A stretch of DNA of 64,000 nucleotides, taken from positions 11,025,501 to 11,089,500 of the forward strand of contig NC_091247.1 of NCBI RefSeq assembly GCF_042477335.2, read 5' to 3'. Shown here piece by piece: positions 1 to 13,900 of this stretch. The first letter of the stretch is position 1. Each line of letters opens with the position of its first letter. Origin of the DNA: Ovis canadensis (lineage: Eukaryota > Chordata > Mammalia > Artiodactyla > Bovidae). Below the pieces are notes generated by a model. That model did not search any database, was not told the DNA's origin, and saw only the letters and a program-made list of their open reading frames with translations. The position numbers and the translations under genes were made by a program.

Positions 1-150
1 GGCCTCGTATAAGAACACTAATCGTGTTCATGAGGGCTCCACTCTCATGACCCAAGTACCTCCCAGGCACCTCACATGCTAACACCATCTCGTCAGATGT
101 TAAGACTTCAACATAGGAATTGGGGGGCACAAATATTCAGGCCATAGCAA
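1..150. repeat. Ancient interspersed repeat fragment
   Basis: The 'ataagaacactaat ... catgagggctccac ... cttcaacat ... ggggggcacaaa' pattern is a widely dispersed mammalian repeat, probably an old L1-type 3' end. I cannot name the subfamily. Within the GOLGA1 intron. Confidence 0.45.
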
Positions 151-267
151 ATGCTTAACTCATTTTTAAAGTCTTTCTTGTTTCTTGGTCAGTATTAATA
201 TATGTAAAGCTATATTTTTTCCTAACTACAGCTTTGTTAGCTTTATTGTAATTCAGCTCTATTTCTC

Positions 268-895
268 AATCATCTTTTTTATTACGGTAAAATACACATA
301 AATGTAAAATTTACCATTTCAGCCATTTCTAGGTGTACAGTGGCATTAAGTACATTTATGTTTTGCACACCATCACCACCATCCATTCGTAGAACTTTTT
401 CATCTTCTCAAACTATGACTGTGTGCCAATTAAAACAGTAACTCCCGGTTCTCTCCTCTGTCCAGCTCCTGGCGCCCACCATTCTACCTTCTGTTTTTAT
501 GAATGTGATGACTCTAGGCACCTCAAAAACTGGGATCATACAGTTTTTGTCTTTTTGGGTCTGGCTTACTTCACTTAGCGTAATGTCTTCAAAGTTCATT
601 CATGTTATAGCATATGTCAGAATTTCATTACTTTTTAAGACTGAACAAGCCTTTTTCAGACCTTAATTCCATTCTAGATATAGCATGTTATTTATCCATT
701 CATTTGCCCGTAGATGTTTCGGTTGTTTCCTCCTTGTGGCTATTGTGAATACTGTTGCAGTGAGTGTTAGTGTATGAACAAGGTTTTTGTGTGGGCTTAT
801 GCTCTCATTTCTCTTGGGCATATTCCTAGGAGTAGAGTTGCTGGGTCATATGATAACTCCATGCATAGCTTTTTGAGGATCTGAATCTTTCTTGA
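268..895 (-). repeat. Ancient L1 fragment (antisense)
   Basis: The text resembles the antisense L1 3' region: accatcaccaccatcc, gaactttttcatc, ggcttacttcacttagc, ttatccattcattt, gagttgctgggtcat. It is diverged and has no intact frame. In the GOLGA1 intron. Confidence 0.7.
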
Positions 896-1875
896 GTTCT
901 GCCTGCAAACTGGAACTTGCATAGATATTTGCTAAATCCAGGAGTTTAAAAAGGCAAGTTTCAGTCCTGGCTCTGCACTGATAAAATTTGTGATCATGAG
1001 CAAATGACATAACTGTTTTCCTCTGTGGAAGGCTCACACTGTTCTTGTGGGGTTGTTTCCATGAAAACTTACTTCTGAACATATATGAGGAACCGTGAGG
1101 CCTAAAAACATTCTTTTCTCATTTGGTACCTCCCTCTCCTTGACAAAGCTGCAACCTTCTATGTGCTTGTATTTTAATAATAAAGTTCCCCTAGGGAAGA
1201 CCTGACTCAGCAGAATCTTTGTAGGAGAAATTGGCAAAGTCCGCTTGAGTCAGACAGAAAGATCGTGCTGGAGGCCGAGTCTCTCTCAGCACTGGGTGCT
1301 GTGTCATCCTGTACCCCCTGCGGGCCTCGTGTCCTGGGGCAGTGCCAGAGACACAGTCAGACTTGGTCGGCATGTGTGGAGCAAGGGAGACCTAAGTTTG
1401 TCTCACGGGCAATAATCCCACTTCTGGAAATGTATCCTACCTAAGCAAGTGATTCAAACCAGATCAACAATATTTACATGAAGATGTCAACTGCTGCCTC
1501 ATTCTATCTGCAAAACGGAAAACAGCTGAGTTACCTGGACAGTAGACAGCAGTTCAGGAAATTATACAACATCCTTGGAGGAAATAATCTAAGGTTTGAA
1601 GACTACATGGAAACATAGAAGGAAATTTGAGCACGGAGGAAAAATACACAGTTTTACTAGAATTGTATACAGAGTTGTAAAAAAAAAAGTGAAAACAATG
1701 AAACTGTGTTAGAATGATAGTGCTTTATAATGGTTGCCTTATGAGCATCTTTTTTTCTAATTAAAATTTTTTCTTTAGTGTACCTGCTTTATGATTTAAA
1801 TAAATTTTATTTTAAAAGCCATTTGTTACTATTCAGCTTGTTTTGAACAAAAGGATACTTCTCTTTCCTTCTTAG

Positions 1876-1971
1876 GTGAAAGAACTAGAGCAGAGCCTGC
1901 AGGCCTCTGAGCAGAAGCTGAAGCAGAGCAGTGACGTGGTGGCAGCTCAGGAAGCTCAAATTCAAGAGCTT
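1876..1971 (+). CDS. GOLGA1: GOLGA1 coding exon (first in window)
   Basis: The exon is preceded by a pyrimidine tract and cttag, and followed by gtaagt. It encodes 32 residues of coiled coil ([13 protein letters not shown] ... AQIQEL), phase 0 at both ends. The leading GTG is an internal Val codon, not a start. Confidence 0.93.
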
Positions 1972-4900
1972 GTAAGTGGTGATCATGCTCTGCTGTGTTC
2001 TAGGCCCCTGATTCTTTCCTTTGTGCCCTTGAAGTCCCCAGACTCATTCCCAGCTCCTGGAATGGCATCTGGACCTTAGATACAGTTGTGGGCAGACAGG
2101 CAGTTGCAGAGAGAGGGAGTCAGGACCTGCTGGAGGGTCTGAGTTACCGGGAGAGGTGGTGACTGGCTAGTTCCCACCTAACAGCTGGCTGCAGGGCCCG
2201 GCCTAATTCTGGAACTGTTAAGTATTGTGTGACCACTGGTGGTCAAACCTCATCTTGCAGCTGGGGGCTATGGAGAACAGCTCCAGGCCCTGGGGAGAAG
2301 ACAGCAAGGGCTCAGCCCATAGTCACAGCCCCAGGTTGGGTGTGGAGCTAGAAACTAGAGAAGTGAAGACATTGGTTGCCTCTTTCCCACATGTGTTTCC
2401 ATTTAGTCCTGGCAGCAGACCTCAGAGCCGTGCACTGCTGTCCTCATTCACTAGAGGAAGCAGGCTCAGGAAGATGACCAGGCCACCAGCCCAGGGTCTC
2501 CCCACTAGGAAATGGCTGAACCCGCACCCTCCGGAGGTCACAGCCCCTGCTCTTCATCCCTGTGTTGTGTGCCTCCCCAGGGAAGCGCCTCAGCCACAGA
2601 GGGCAGCACTGAGTAGAGTGAAGGAGGGCTGTGTCTTAGGACTGGTGCCTAAAGCTGTCCCCTAGCCCCAGCTCGTGAGCAGGCCAGGGGACCTCAGCAG
2701 CACCCATGCTGGAGAAGGTCAGAAAGGAGAGTTGTTTCTATGGGACACTCATCTTTGGAAGACAGGGTAGGGCCCGTGTCACCAGGAGTAGCTGTCCTCT
2801 GCTGCCCCCTCAGGCCGCCGCGAACACAGAGAGCAGCCGCGCCCAGCAGCAGGCCCTCGCGCTGGAGCAGCAGCGCACGGAGCAGATCCACGCGCTGGAG
2901 GCCCAGCTCGCAGGCCTGGGGAGAGCGCGAGTGGCTGACCTGACAGCCGCAGAGCGGGAGCTGGTGAGCGAGGGAAGGAAAGGGGCTGGGAGCACCCCGC
3001 TCACACGCAGCCAGGCCATTTGACAGGAAGAAGACCAGCCTGCCTCTGAACTCGGGCACCACTTTTTAGAGGAGTTTTTCTATTTTAACAGCACACCTGC
3101 TCATGAGACTAGTTGTAAAAAGACTGCTTTTTACAAAAACCCCAAGCAGATGGTTTTTCTTGAGCTGCATGTCGACTTCCTGACCAGTCCCATCAGCTGC
3201 TTTCCTGTCTTCCTAAAATGTGTACTGCCCATCCCTAATGGCTTCCGCCTTTCCCTGGCCTCCCTCCTTGTTCCATAGGCTTCAGAATCGAGTGCCTTAG
3301 TTCTTGTGAGGAGAGTGTCAGGTGACTCTCCCTTTCTGATCCCAAACCCTATCCTCCTGTCCCACCCCTGCAGTGGCAACAAAAGGGAAAGGGGCAGTTT
3401 TAAAGGTTACATGTCAAAGAGGCCTACACCCAGGGGAAATAGCGTAAAGACCTTTTCTTTTATGCATACTTTCCTCAATTTGCAGAGAAAGCTGGAGCAA
3501 GAAAATGCAGCCCTTAAAGAAAGTAAGAATGAATGTGAGTGCTCTTTACAGCATCACCAGCTTGAGCTAAAGAAGCTGAAGGTATTTATCTAATTGTGTC
3601 ACTTCCATGTCATGTCTGATTTCAGCAGTGCTGGGCCTCTGTTGCTGCATGCAGGCAGTGAGTGATGGCTACTTGTCATTGCGGTGCAAGAGTCTCTCAT
3701 TGCAATGAGCTCTCCTGCTGCAGAGCGCAGGTTCTAGGTGTGCACGCTCAGTAGTTGCAGCACATGGGTTCAGCCACCGTGCTGCGTGTGGAATCTTCCC
3801 AGACCAGGGATCAAACCCGCATCCCCTGCATTAGCAGGCAGATTCTTAACCCCTGGCCCATGAGGGAAGTCCAGGTGCCATGTCTTTATGTGTGCATGTG
3901 GAGTAGCCAAGGGAAAGTTCTATACTGTGAGTAGAGAAGGAGTGGAACTAGCGTTTGTGGATGATAGGGGGTTGTCAAGGGGGCAACTGGAAGTTTTAAG
4001 CCGAGGGAACATGTGAGAAGTTTTAACAGGATTACTCTGGCTCTGTATGAAGAATGCTCTGTAAAGGAGGCAAGTACAGAAGCAGGAAGACCTTTGAGGA
4101 GGCTTGTATATCGCTGTGCTTGCTCTGTTTAAGAATATAAAGGCAAAAGTGAACATTTTAGCAGGGATTCAGAAATTATTATAAAAGACAGTAGTTTTGA
4201 AAAGGAATCAAATAATTTCAAAACTGAAAAGTGCAATAGCTGAAAGTAAAAATGCAGTAGATTTCCAAAGGACCTGAGGAAACTTTCTGGAGGAATAGAT
4301 ATTTTCACTGTTTATTTTGGTATTGGTTTCATCTTAATTCATCAGTTGTACACTTTGAATATGTGCAGTTTATTATTGTCAATTATACTTAAGTAAAGCT
4401 CCTAAAAAACAAATAATAAGCTTAACAGCAGAGTGGAACTAAAGAGATAAGTAATGGGAGAAAGGGCAGAATGAAATGCAGGGAAAAAATGATAAAAGAC
4501 AGGATACTGTGAGATGTTTTATTATGTGTCAGTGGAAGCTCAGAGGCAATGAAAAAAACTGAGAAGCATTAAAGAGATGATGGGTGAGAATTTTTCAGAC
4601 TGATGAAAGCTGTCGAGTCACAGGGACAGGTATAAGAGTTGTTACGGATCCAAACAGCACAAGTTTTCAAATCCATACCCAGACACCGCATTGTAGTAGC
4701 ACAAAAAGAAAAGCAACAAAACACAAAGAATTAGTTGATAACAGACTTGCACTAAAGGAAGTACTGGGAGGAAAATTCTAGATGTACAGAAAAGGTAAAG
4801 AGGGAGGAACGAATGGATAGCAGGGCTTATTGCAAGTATGTGACCAGGAAGAAGATCTGATGCACAGCACATTGTTCACGGCCCAGCTAGGAGAGAAGAA

Positions 4901-7900
4901 CCACCCCAGATATTTGAGTGAGAATTTATGTTCTAAGGTAGTTTCTTCTCCAGCGCTGAAACAGTTAAAAGATATCACAAAGGTAGCAACTGTAGGACTC
5001 AGCTTTCCAACTGTAGGACTAAGAGAAGAAAGTGAAGAAGTTGGAATTACTAAATTTAGGAATTAAGAGGAGCTCCACAGATTTGCCAGTCAGACCTCTG
5101 AAGAGGGGGCTCTGTACTGCAGTGGTGCTGGTGTGTGTGCCGGGCAGTAGGGCCATGAATGAATTCAGCTGCAGGTGTCAGAAGACTGCAGAGTGGATGC
5201 AGCTGCTGTTTCAGGAAGAACTTGCTGCCAGGGCCAAGCTGCATTGCTCACAGAAACTGCAATCTGACCAAAAGGAGCAGTCTTTTCCTCCCTCCTCCTG
5301 CATTCCAGTCTCCCTGGAGCTCCCCCTGCTGGCAGAGATGAGTATGTATCAGTATCTAAATATGGAGCCAGCTGGACCCGGAGAGAGAAACATGGTTTGC
5401 GGAATCCCAGGTTCAGCATCTAAAAGCAGAATATGAAATGTTGGGTGTGGGCTGAGGCAGTAACTGAAAAACAGCACACACAGGCTTTTTCGGAGTGTGG
5501 TTAATTTTCAAATGTTTGGGTGAATTTTCTCAATGTCTTGGATTTCTGGCTTAGTATCATTATGGTCAGATAATATTCTGAATGATTTCAGTGCTTGATA
5601 TTTATTTCGACTTACTTTATGACCCAACTTATAGTCTATCTTGGTAAGTAACGGAATGCACTTGAAAAAATATACATAGTCCGCTCTTGGGGAGGGCGTT
5701 CTGTAAGTGCGAGATAGGTCAAATTGGTCAACAGTATTGTTCAGATTTCTGTAGGTCTTCTGCTTTTGTTTGTTTGTTTGTTTGTCTGTGGGTCTCATCA
5801 CTTACTGAGAGGGGTGCTGGATCTTCAGCTATGACCGTGGATTTGTCTCTCTCTCCCTCTGTCAATCTTTGCTTCAGGTGTTTTGAAACACTATTTTTAG
5901 GTGCACACTTTTTTTTTTTTTGGTATTGTTTGGACCCATATTTTTCAGAGCAGTCCTCTGGGAAAGTCATTTCCAGGGACAGAGAACTGTGCGTGTGGGT
6001 GGCCTGCTGACTTGCTCAGTGGCCCTGAGCTCAGCCTCAGCTCCTGGGTCGTGTGTTTCTGTAGCACTAGCACAGACTTTAGAACCACGTAGATTCAGTT
6101 CTGGGTGCCACCCTGGCCCCTCACGAGCTGACCCTTGAGGGAATCTAGTTTCCTTTTTTCACACTGAAGGTGTTGACCCTTGACCTCAAGAGGATGATAC
6201 CGTGAGGATAAAGCGTGACCGTGGATGAAAAGTGCCAGGTGCAGTTCCTGGCATGGAGGTGCTTTGAGCCTCTGCTTCCTGCCCTGACACGCTTTGCTGT
6301 TTTCTTGCTCACAGCCCGCCTCCTGTCCCTTAAGACAGCGTCAGTCATAGTGTCTCTCCTGAACTTCCCCAGAAAAGGCACCTGTAGACATAGGACGTTC
6401 TTGTCACCCGTCCCAGCACCTGGGCCTGCAGGGCCAGGATCTCATAGCTCGGCTCAGCCTGAAACCCCTTGTTCTTTCTCCTGTATCAGCAGAGCTTCTC
6501 CTATGCAGGGGATTGTCTGGGTTAGTTCAAGGTCCCATTGTCAGCCTCTTGAGTTCCAGCACCAATTTACCTTCTCTACTAGAGGTGGACTCATGGAAAG
6601 TCAATTCAGACAGCTCCCCGGTAGAAGTCAGAAGGGACAGGCCGTGAGGTTGGCATCTCCCTCCATTCACCCCCTGGCTTGTGTAATTGGAAAAGGAGAT
6701 TCCACAGGTGGAGCTGAGTAGTTCACAGAACCAGAAAGACTTGTCCGACTAGAACACGGCCTCGGGTCTCCTCCTTGCTTGCCTCACCTGACTTACCCTG
6801 TCAGTCACCCAGCTTGTCCTTGCATTCCTCCATGATGGTTGATAGGACATCACTTCAGCAACTCCACACTGATAACATTCCAACTTAGCAACCCCAGGGT
6901 AATGAAGACATGTCCCGCTCAACTTTACCATACTAAAAATGGATTTTGATATAAAAAAGGATTTGATTGGTTCATCTTGGATGGCAGAGCCACCCTTGGA
7001 CAAATTGATTTGGCCACAGGGATGAGGTACTATGATTGACCAGGCCTGAATAACATGCTTATTCCTATAGCCACAAAACGGGGGGCATCATTATTGGCAG
7101 CCCTACAAGAACCATGTGGAATTGCAGGGTGGGAGTGGGGAATAGCAGTGATGAGGCTCTTACCCCCAAAAGGGGTGGTTGTGGGTAGATAGAAACAGTA
7201 GACATTCCTGACCCGTGTGCAGGCACCTGAGAAGTCATATTATTATTCATCTGGGGGTTGATCAGTGAGCCCGGCATCATGTCAGGGAAGAGGACTGATG
7301 TGTTTGTCAGGAAAGAGGCGCCGTGATCTGGGAAGGGCCAGTGGAGCAGCCCTGCTTGAGGTAGAAGGGCCTGGGTGGTAGAGTGTAGCAGCCAGAGGCT
7401 TGGTTCTGAGCTCAGGCACTGGCTTAAAACCTGGCCCTGCCACCTACTCACTCTCAGACCTCATGCAAATTACATGACCTCTCAGAGTCTGTGTTTTCTT
7501 TCCTGTACTATGGATGATTTTGATGAATCTGACATTTGCTCTATTAAAATTTAGTAATTGCTTGTTATCATTTCTGTAATCAAATTGTTCCAGTCTGCTG
7601 CTCTGTTCACATGGGCCTGAGTCATCTGGTTCTGTGTTGATTTTATTAGAGCAGCTTTTCAAGTCTGGGTCCCCTAGCCTTTGGCCTGAGTACTGACTGG
7701 CGTACTCAGGGGATGACAGCCCTCAGCGGTGTGCCTGTGCCCAGAGGGGTTAGTGGGCTGTGCACTGGGACAATTCTCACAGAGGAACGGAAGGCCGTGA
7801 GGCCAGAAGGTAGCCTGGGAACCTCGGGAGCAGGAGACACGCTTGTCTGTTCCTGTGAGACAGTCCTCTCTGTGGGCGTCATGTGATGTGTGCAGCAAAG

Positions 7901-10900
7901 AAAGTGGGAACTGGGTTTTGGGACTCAAATCTCCTACCCGTTTTCTGGATTGTAGGAAGAATGTAGCCAAAGAGAAATCGTGAGTGTGGCGATGGCTCAA
8001 GCCCTGGAGGAGGTGCGGAAGCAGAGGGAAGAGCTGCAGCAGCAGGTAGGCCCCGTGGGATGCGACCCGCATCAGCCCCAGCCAGGACTGACCTCCCTCC
8101 CGCCTCTTGGGAGCAGGGGGCGGACACAGGTCTAGGGATGCTGTCAGCTGCTTGGTTTCCTGATGTCTCTAGGAAGGTAGGAGAAACCGTTAGAAACCCT
8201 CCCGCCTTCTCTGGTGGTCCCGTGGTTAGGACCCTGTGCTTCCAGTGCGGGGGGTGTGGGCTTGACCGCTGGTCAGGGAACTGGATCCCACATGTTGTGT
8301 GGTGTGGCCAAGAAAAGACAAGAGGAAAGAAACTCTCACCCCATGGGATAACCTTTTAAAATTTTGATAGTTGGTTACTGTTATAAACGTTACCTGGAGG
8401 CAAGTCCACCCCCAGGTTCTGATTCTAGGAGGTGGGCCCCACTGGCTGCAGGCCCCAGAGACCACAGTTGAGCTTTCAGCCAGATGGGTGGGAGAAGCCG
8501 TCTTCTGAGGACAGGATCAGGCTCAGGCCCCAGGTCTGGGTAACTGGCTCTAAGGCTGTGGTAGGTTCTTAACAGGTCTGTTGGAGTTGCCTCTGAAAAG
8601 ACCCTGTGATAATCACACCTTCATGAATACCACAACAGTGAAGTTGTGTGCATCCCATGCTGGGCACGTCACAGGCACGCAGGACATGAAGTTACAGTCG
8701 TGACAGCTTGTGGGAAGGCTGGGCATAATGACCATGTCTGTGGTGGGCCCACTGCAGGCAGGGAGCCGTGGGGGCAGTTGCCCCTGTGCCTGCCGAAGAG
8801 AACTGACCTGTGCTTTTTTCTGTTAATAGGTGCAGAGGTTAGCTTGGGAAATGTTCTAGGCTGTGGCCTTCAGGGAGGGATTCATGGAGGACCCTGGGTA
8901 ATGGAAAAGTGGAGACTCCTTTATGAAAGACGTGATTGCTACTCCTAGCCTTCTCTCATGTTGGGTTTTCTCTCCAAGGCCGCTGACCTGACAGCCGTGG
9001 TGGGCGAGAAGGAGCAGAGTCTGCAGGAGAAAATGGAAGTGATTCTCCAGAAAGAGCAGGAGATTCTCCAGCTGAAGAAAGGTGAGGCCCCTGCCCCTGG
9101 CTGAGCCTTCTTGCCTGTTCTTGCTGGGGACCCCAGCCTGGAGGGGCCCAGGCAGGGTGCTCACTGCTCCTGTGCCTGGCCTAGGTCACGACTCTGCACT
9201 GCTGCAGACACGCCAGCTGCAGAGCGAGCTGGAGGCCCTGCAGGGCCTGAGGGCCGAGGAGGCGGAGGCCGCAGCCACGCGGGAGGACCTGCTGAGGCTG
9301 ACGGGCCAGGAGCGGCCCCTGCTGCTGTCAGCCAGCAAGCCCCATGTGAGTCCCGCCTAAGCTGCTCAGGGTGCGGGGCAGTGGGAGGGGCAGCATGTCA
9401 CCAATGGGCAGAGGCAGTGGGCAGGCCTGGGGGGCGCTGGGCAGCTTTGGGTTCCTCTTCAACAGGAGGGTACCTCCCTGACGAGGGATTTGTGAGCATT
9501 GAGGAGCCCATCTAATGTGACGACACCTGTCTGCGTTCAAGTGCTGAAGCCCTCCTTCCCAGCCGGCTCCTTGTGTGGGAGGTTGATTGCCCCCCAGAGG
9601 GCCCTGCAGGGATCTCCACAGTCTGGTTCCTGCTGGGTGCCTGGCGGACACGTCAGTCGTCCCCTTTGCAGTGAGGTCGGTGGCTTAGCTTGACCATCAC
9701 CTGTGCTGCCACCACCCTGTAGGTGACCTCGAGGGCCGGGCAAGACCCCGAGTACCAGCTTTCAGCTGTGGAGGGAATACCAAACGGAGAGATGGGGGCA
9801 GCCATGGATCTGGGGCAGCTACAGAAGGAAAAACAGGACTTGGAGCAGCAACTTCTAGAGAAAAATAAGGTGAGGATGCTCCCCACCTCAGCTGTTTATG
9901 TCTCCTTTCCCGTCTTTGTGCCTAAAACCCTCTAGTCCCTTCTTCAGGCTTTGTGCTGATGCCCTGGGCCCCTCTTGGGGGCGGCTTTGCTGCTGCTGCT
10001 GCTACTGCTAAGTCGCTTCAGTCGTGTCCGACTCTGTGTGACCCCATAGACGGCAGCCCACCAGGCTTCCCCGACCCTGGGATTCTCCAGGCAAGAATAC
10101 TGGAGTGGGTTGCCATTTCCTTCTCCAATGCATGAAAGAGAAAAGTGAAAGTGAAGTCGCTCAGTCATGTCTGACTCTTAATGACCCCATGGACTGCAGC
10201 CCACCAGGCTCCTCCATCCATGGATTTTCCAGGCAAGAGTACTGGAGTGGGGTGCCATTGCCTACCTCTTCCATTAAAAGGGCTTCCTTCTGATTCTTCT
10301 CTGCTTGCTTGCCTCGTGCATGGCCCTCTCGTTTCACACTCCCCAAGTCTTCTCCCAGCGCTGACCTGAGGTGGCATCCCGAGTGTCAGGGCTGGGACAG
10401 TAGGAGGCCTTGGTGTCCCTGCCCCCTCTGCCCTCGCCAGCCGGTCCTAGCCAGTCCCCTGGCCTCTGCACCTTCTTCTCCAGCTGTGAAATGAGAGCGC
10501 TGATGCTTGCCTTGAAGCGGTTTGGGGGTTTTAGGGGGCGGGTATTGGGTGATGAAATGAAACTGTTAGTTTCCTGTAAATTTTCTGGTATTTGATAGAG
10601 GCTTAATAAATGTCATGATTCTACCCACCCTGCCTGGCCTCTGTACCTGTAAATGCAGGGGCTCATTTGAGCCTGGGTTTACTGTGTCCTGTGAAGTTAA
10701 TGTATGGCCTGGTTAGTGCTCTGGCCTGAAATTCTGCGTGCAAATTGTGTGGTTGCTCTTTAACACGGGAAAAGGTGTTCCTTCTTTCTCTTCCCCACCC
10801 CCGCCTCCCTCCCTCCCTGTCTTGCCTTTCCCCTCCCCCACACCCACTCATCTCTTGTGGGGAAATACAGGCACGCACTCTGTGTGTCCCCAGGCCCTGC

Positions 10901-13900
10901 CCTCACTCGGCTTCTCCAGATCACACTCGCATCCTTGGCGATCTCACCCGTCCTGTGCGCTGCTGGCACCTTACCCCCGCTTCAAGTCCAGACAGTACCC
11001 ATGAACTCAAGACTTCTGTATCTACCATATTTCTCTGTGTCAGTGTCTTGAAAGGCAGCTGAAACTGGAAACATTCAGAGCCCGACTTCAGACTGACCGC
11101 ACTTTCTAGCATCTGCTGCCATCTTTCCTATCTCAGGAAATGGCCAGAACCTTGCAGCCATCCCTGACCCCCTTGTTTCTCTCACAGCCAACGTCCAGAT
11201 CATTAGAAAATCCCTCGGGCTCTCCTTTTAAACTATACGCGGAATGAGCTGCTTCTCCTCCCGCCCCTGCTGCCAACTGCGACCCAGTGACCCCCTGTCT
11301 TCCCTGGAGGACAGGAGTGGGCTTCTAACTGGTTCCCCTGTACTTGTCTTTTCCAGCCCTCTGATGACTCACTGTCCCCATAAAAGCCCAAGTCCTTACA
11401 GTGGCCACAAAGCCTCAGTGGTCTGGCTCCTTACTGCCCTTCACCCGCACCCTCTGAGTGGTCTGGCTCCTTACTGCCCTTTACCCTGCACCCTCCGCTC
11501 CCGCTGCAGCAGCCTTGCCTTTCTGTGAAGCCCAAGCGCCCTCCCGCCTTCAGGCCCTTGCACTTGCTGAGCCTTCTGTCTGGAAGGCCCTCCCCAGTTC
11601 CCTGGCCTCTTATGTGGTGTCATTTTCTCGGTGAGGCTTCCCCTGCTGTTCTGCCGGCCCTCCCCACCAAAACTCCTGTCCCCTCACCTTCCTCTTTTTC
11701 TCCAGCCTCTTATACCTTGTGATATACTGTAGATTTGCTGGTTAACTTTTTCCCTCCAGAGGGCAGACATTTTTTCTTCCTTTTTCTTCCTTTTTTTTTT
11801 TTTGCTGTTTCCTCAGTCTCTAGGCCAGTGTAGAGACTCAGTATTTGTTGGGTAAATTAATGAATGAGTCAAAAACCTAGAAAATCAAGTAACATAAAAT
11901 AGCAAGTGTACTTTTGGGGGAATGCCCAGCCTCATGGTCAACCGGAGAATACACAGTGAAACTGAATGTCACCCTTCTGTCAGCGAGGTGTTGGAGGCAG
12001 TGTACCGTGCTTCACGGGAGCTGGAGGCGCTTTCACATCCCCCAACCCAGCCATCTTGTTCCCCTAGAGGACTGTGGACATACCACTCTTGAGAAAATGA
12101 AGCTTATTACAGCTTTGTTTAAACATGGAAGCTCAGGGAACTCCCTGGCAGTCCAGTGGTTAGGACTTGGCGGTTTCACTGCCGTGCCAGTGGATTCAGT
12201 CCCTGGTCAGGGAACTAAGATTCCACAGACCAGGCAGTGTGGTCAAAAAAAAAAAGGAAATTTGGCTATATAAGACAACATGGGGCATCCCCTAGAATTA
12301 CTGTCACATTAAAAGTTACTATGAGGAAAACTAAAGCTGTGGAAACTCTGATAAATGCAAAATACTATTCAGAGTTCTAGCTATTCAGTGCAAGAATGGT
12401 GATATGGACTAGAAGTTCACAGGAAAATCTCTGATATGTTAGAGTTGTGAGGTTTTAGAGAAATTTTTATTTAAAATTCTTCCCTGTATTGTTTATACAG
12501 TAAATGTTTTAATTGGAAAACAAAGTTCAGCCTTTCTGGTTATTAATGGAATGTGTAATAAATTATATTTAAGGCCTGTAATACTAATAATTAAACTCAC
12601 CAAAAATAGGAAAATAAATGAAAGCTATAAAACCCAACGTTGGTAGGTTATGCCAAAAAGCCATGATCTCTTACACTGTTCCAGATCAGCATTGAGAATT
12701 CTTAGGGTATTCCAGGAGATCAGTGGTAGTGGTGAGACCTGTTAAGTTTTGGCCCAGGTATCCTCCTTGGGGGTGATAGCACGTAAATATAATTCTAAAG
12801 GACAGAACGTACTGTGCAGAGGCATCTCGAGCTCTGCCACCTACAGGGGCAAGTGCCTGAAGCAGTCCTGAGGACCCAGGCCATGGTGGGGGCGGCGCTG
12901 GGGCGGTGGCCCTGGCAGGGCCCAGAGAGCACGTGTGTGCAGAGCAGAAGCGGGTGGGGGGGAGAGGCGGCAGGTGTGTCGTCAGCACGAGCCTCGCAGG
13001 AGATGAGGCAGGGGCGTCTGACAGGTGTATGGGGACCCACGGGGTTTCTGTCTGTGCTGTGGTCCTTGGCACCTTAGAGATGGTGGAATGTGCATTTAAT
13101 GGATGGCTTTCTGTCGGGGTGGGACTTTGATCACAGACCATAAAGCAGATGCAGCAAAGGATGCTGGAGCTCAAGAAGACTCTGCAAAAGGAGCTGGTGA
13201 GTGGCCCTGCTCCCCGCCGCCCGAGCCCTGCTGGCTGCGTGGTCCTCCCCAGGGCCCTCGCTGCCTGAGGGTGCTCCCTTCCTGCCCGGAACCACAGACC
13301 TCTGGGAAGCCAGATGTGGGCTGGCGGAACAGTGGTCCTGCCAGCTTGACCGTGCTTCTGGAAAGTGGCTCTGTGAGCCCTGGCACAAGCCCTCCTTCTG
13401 TGAGCCAGTGAGGTCAGTGAGGCGGCGTGCGCAGCACACACGCGTGCGCAAGGCCAGGTCGGGTGCTCACCCCCAGGAGACGAGTCCTGAGCCGGATAAA
13501 GGAGATGGCCGGACTTCCCCATGGCCCTCGTGCCTCCTCCCAGCCAGCACCCTACCTTCTCAAGTGCTGGCGCTTCCTTCCCAGCTGAGCCCTCGTCACC
13601 CTGCTGTGTGCAGCGTGTGGCAAAGAGCTTCCGGTGATGACAGCCTAGGCCGGGTGACTTTCCCATGTCATTTTCAGACCTGTCTTGAAGGGCTCAATGT
13701 AGCATCTTTTGTTTTTTCAGAAAATCAGACCTGATAATGAGCTTTTTGAAGTCCGAGAGAAGCCTGGGCCTGAGATGTCAAACATGGCACCTTCAGTCAC
13801 GAATAATGCTGACCTGACTGACGCTCGCGAGATCAACTTCGAGTACCTCAAACACGTGGTTTTAAAATTCATGTCCTGTCGCGAATCTGAGGTAAAGGGC

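Larger units (their letters stand above)
10263..13136. other. GOLGA1 intron without a supported exon
   Basis: It is mostly unique sequence plus the 40-bp duplication and the CHR SINE at 12135-12255. A 326-codon open frame on the - strand overlaps its right end but shows no recognisable protein. Confidence 0.6.

Noticed and set aside
5032-5436. Possible extra GOLGA1 exon
   Set aside because: The peptide is not coiled coil, and the flanking real exons already join in frame and match the human order without it.
12686-13666. 326-codon open frame on the - strand, the longest in the window
   Set aside because: It lies antisense across a genuine GOLGA1 exon (13137-13196) in GC-rich sequence, is Pro/Ala/Ser/Arg-rich, has no recognisable domain and no splice support. 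Likely chance.
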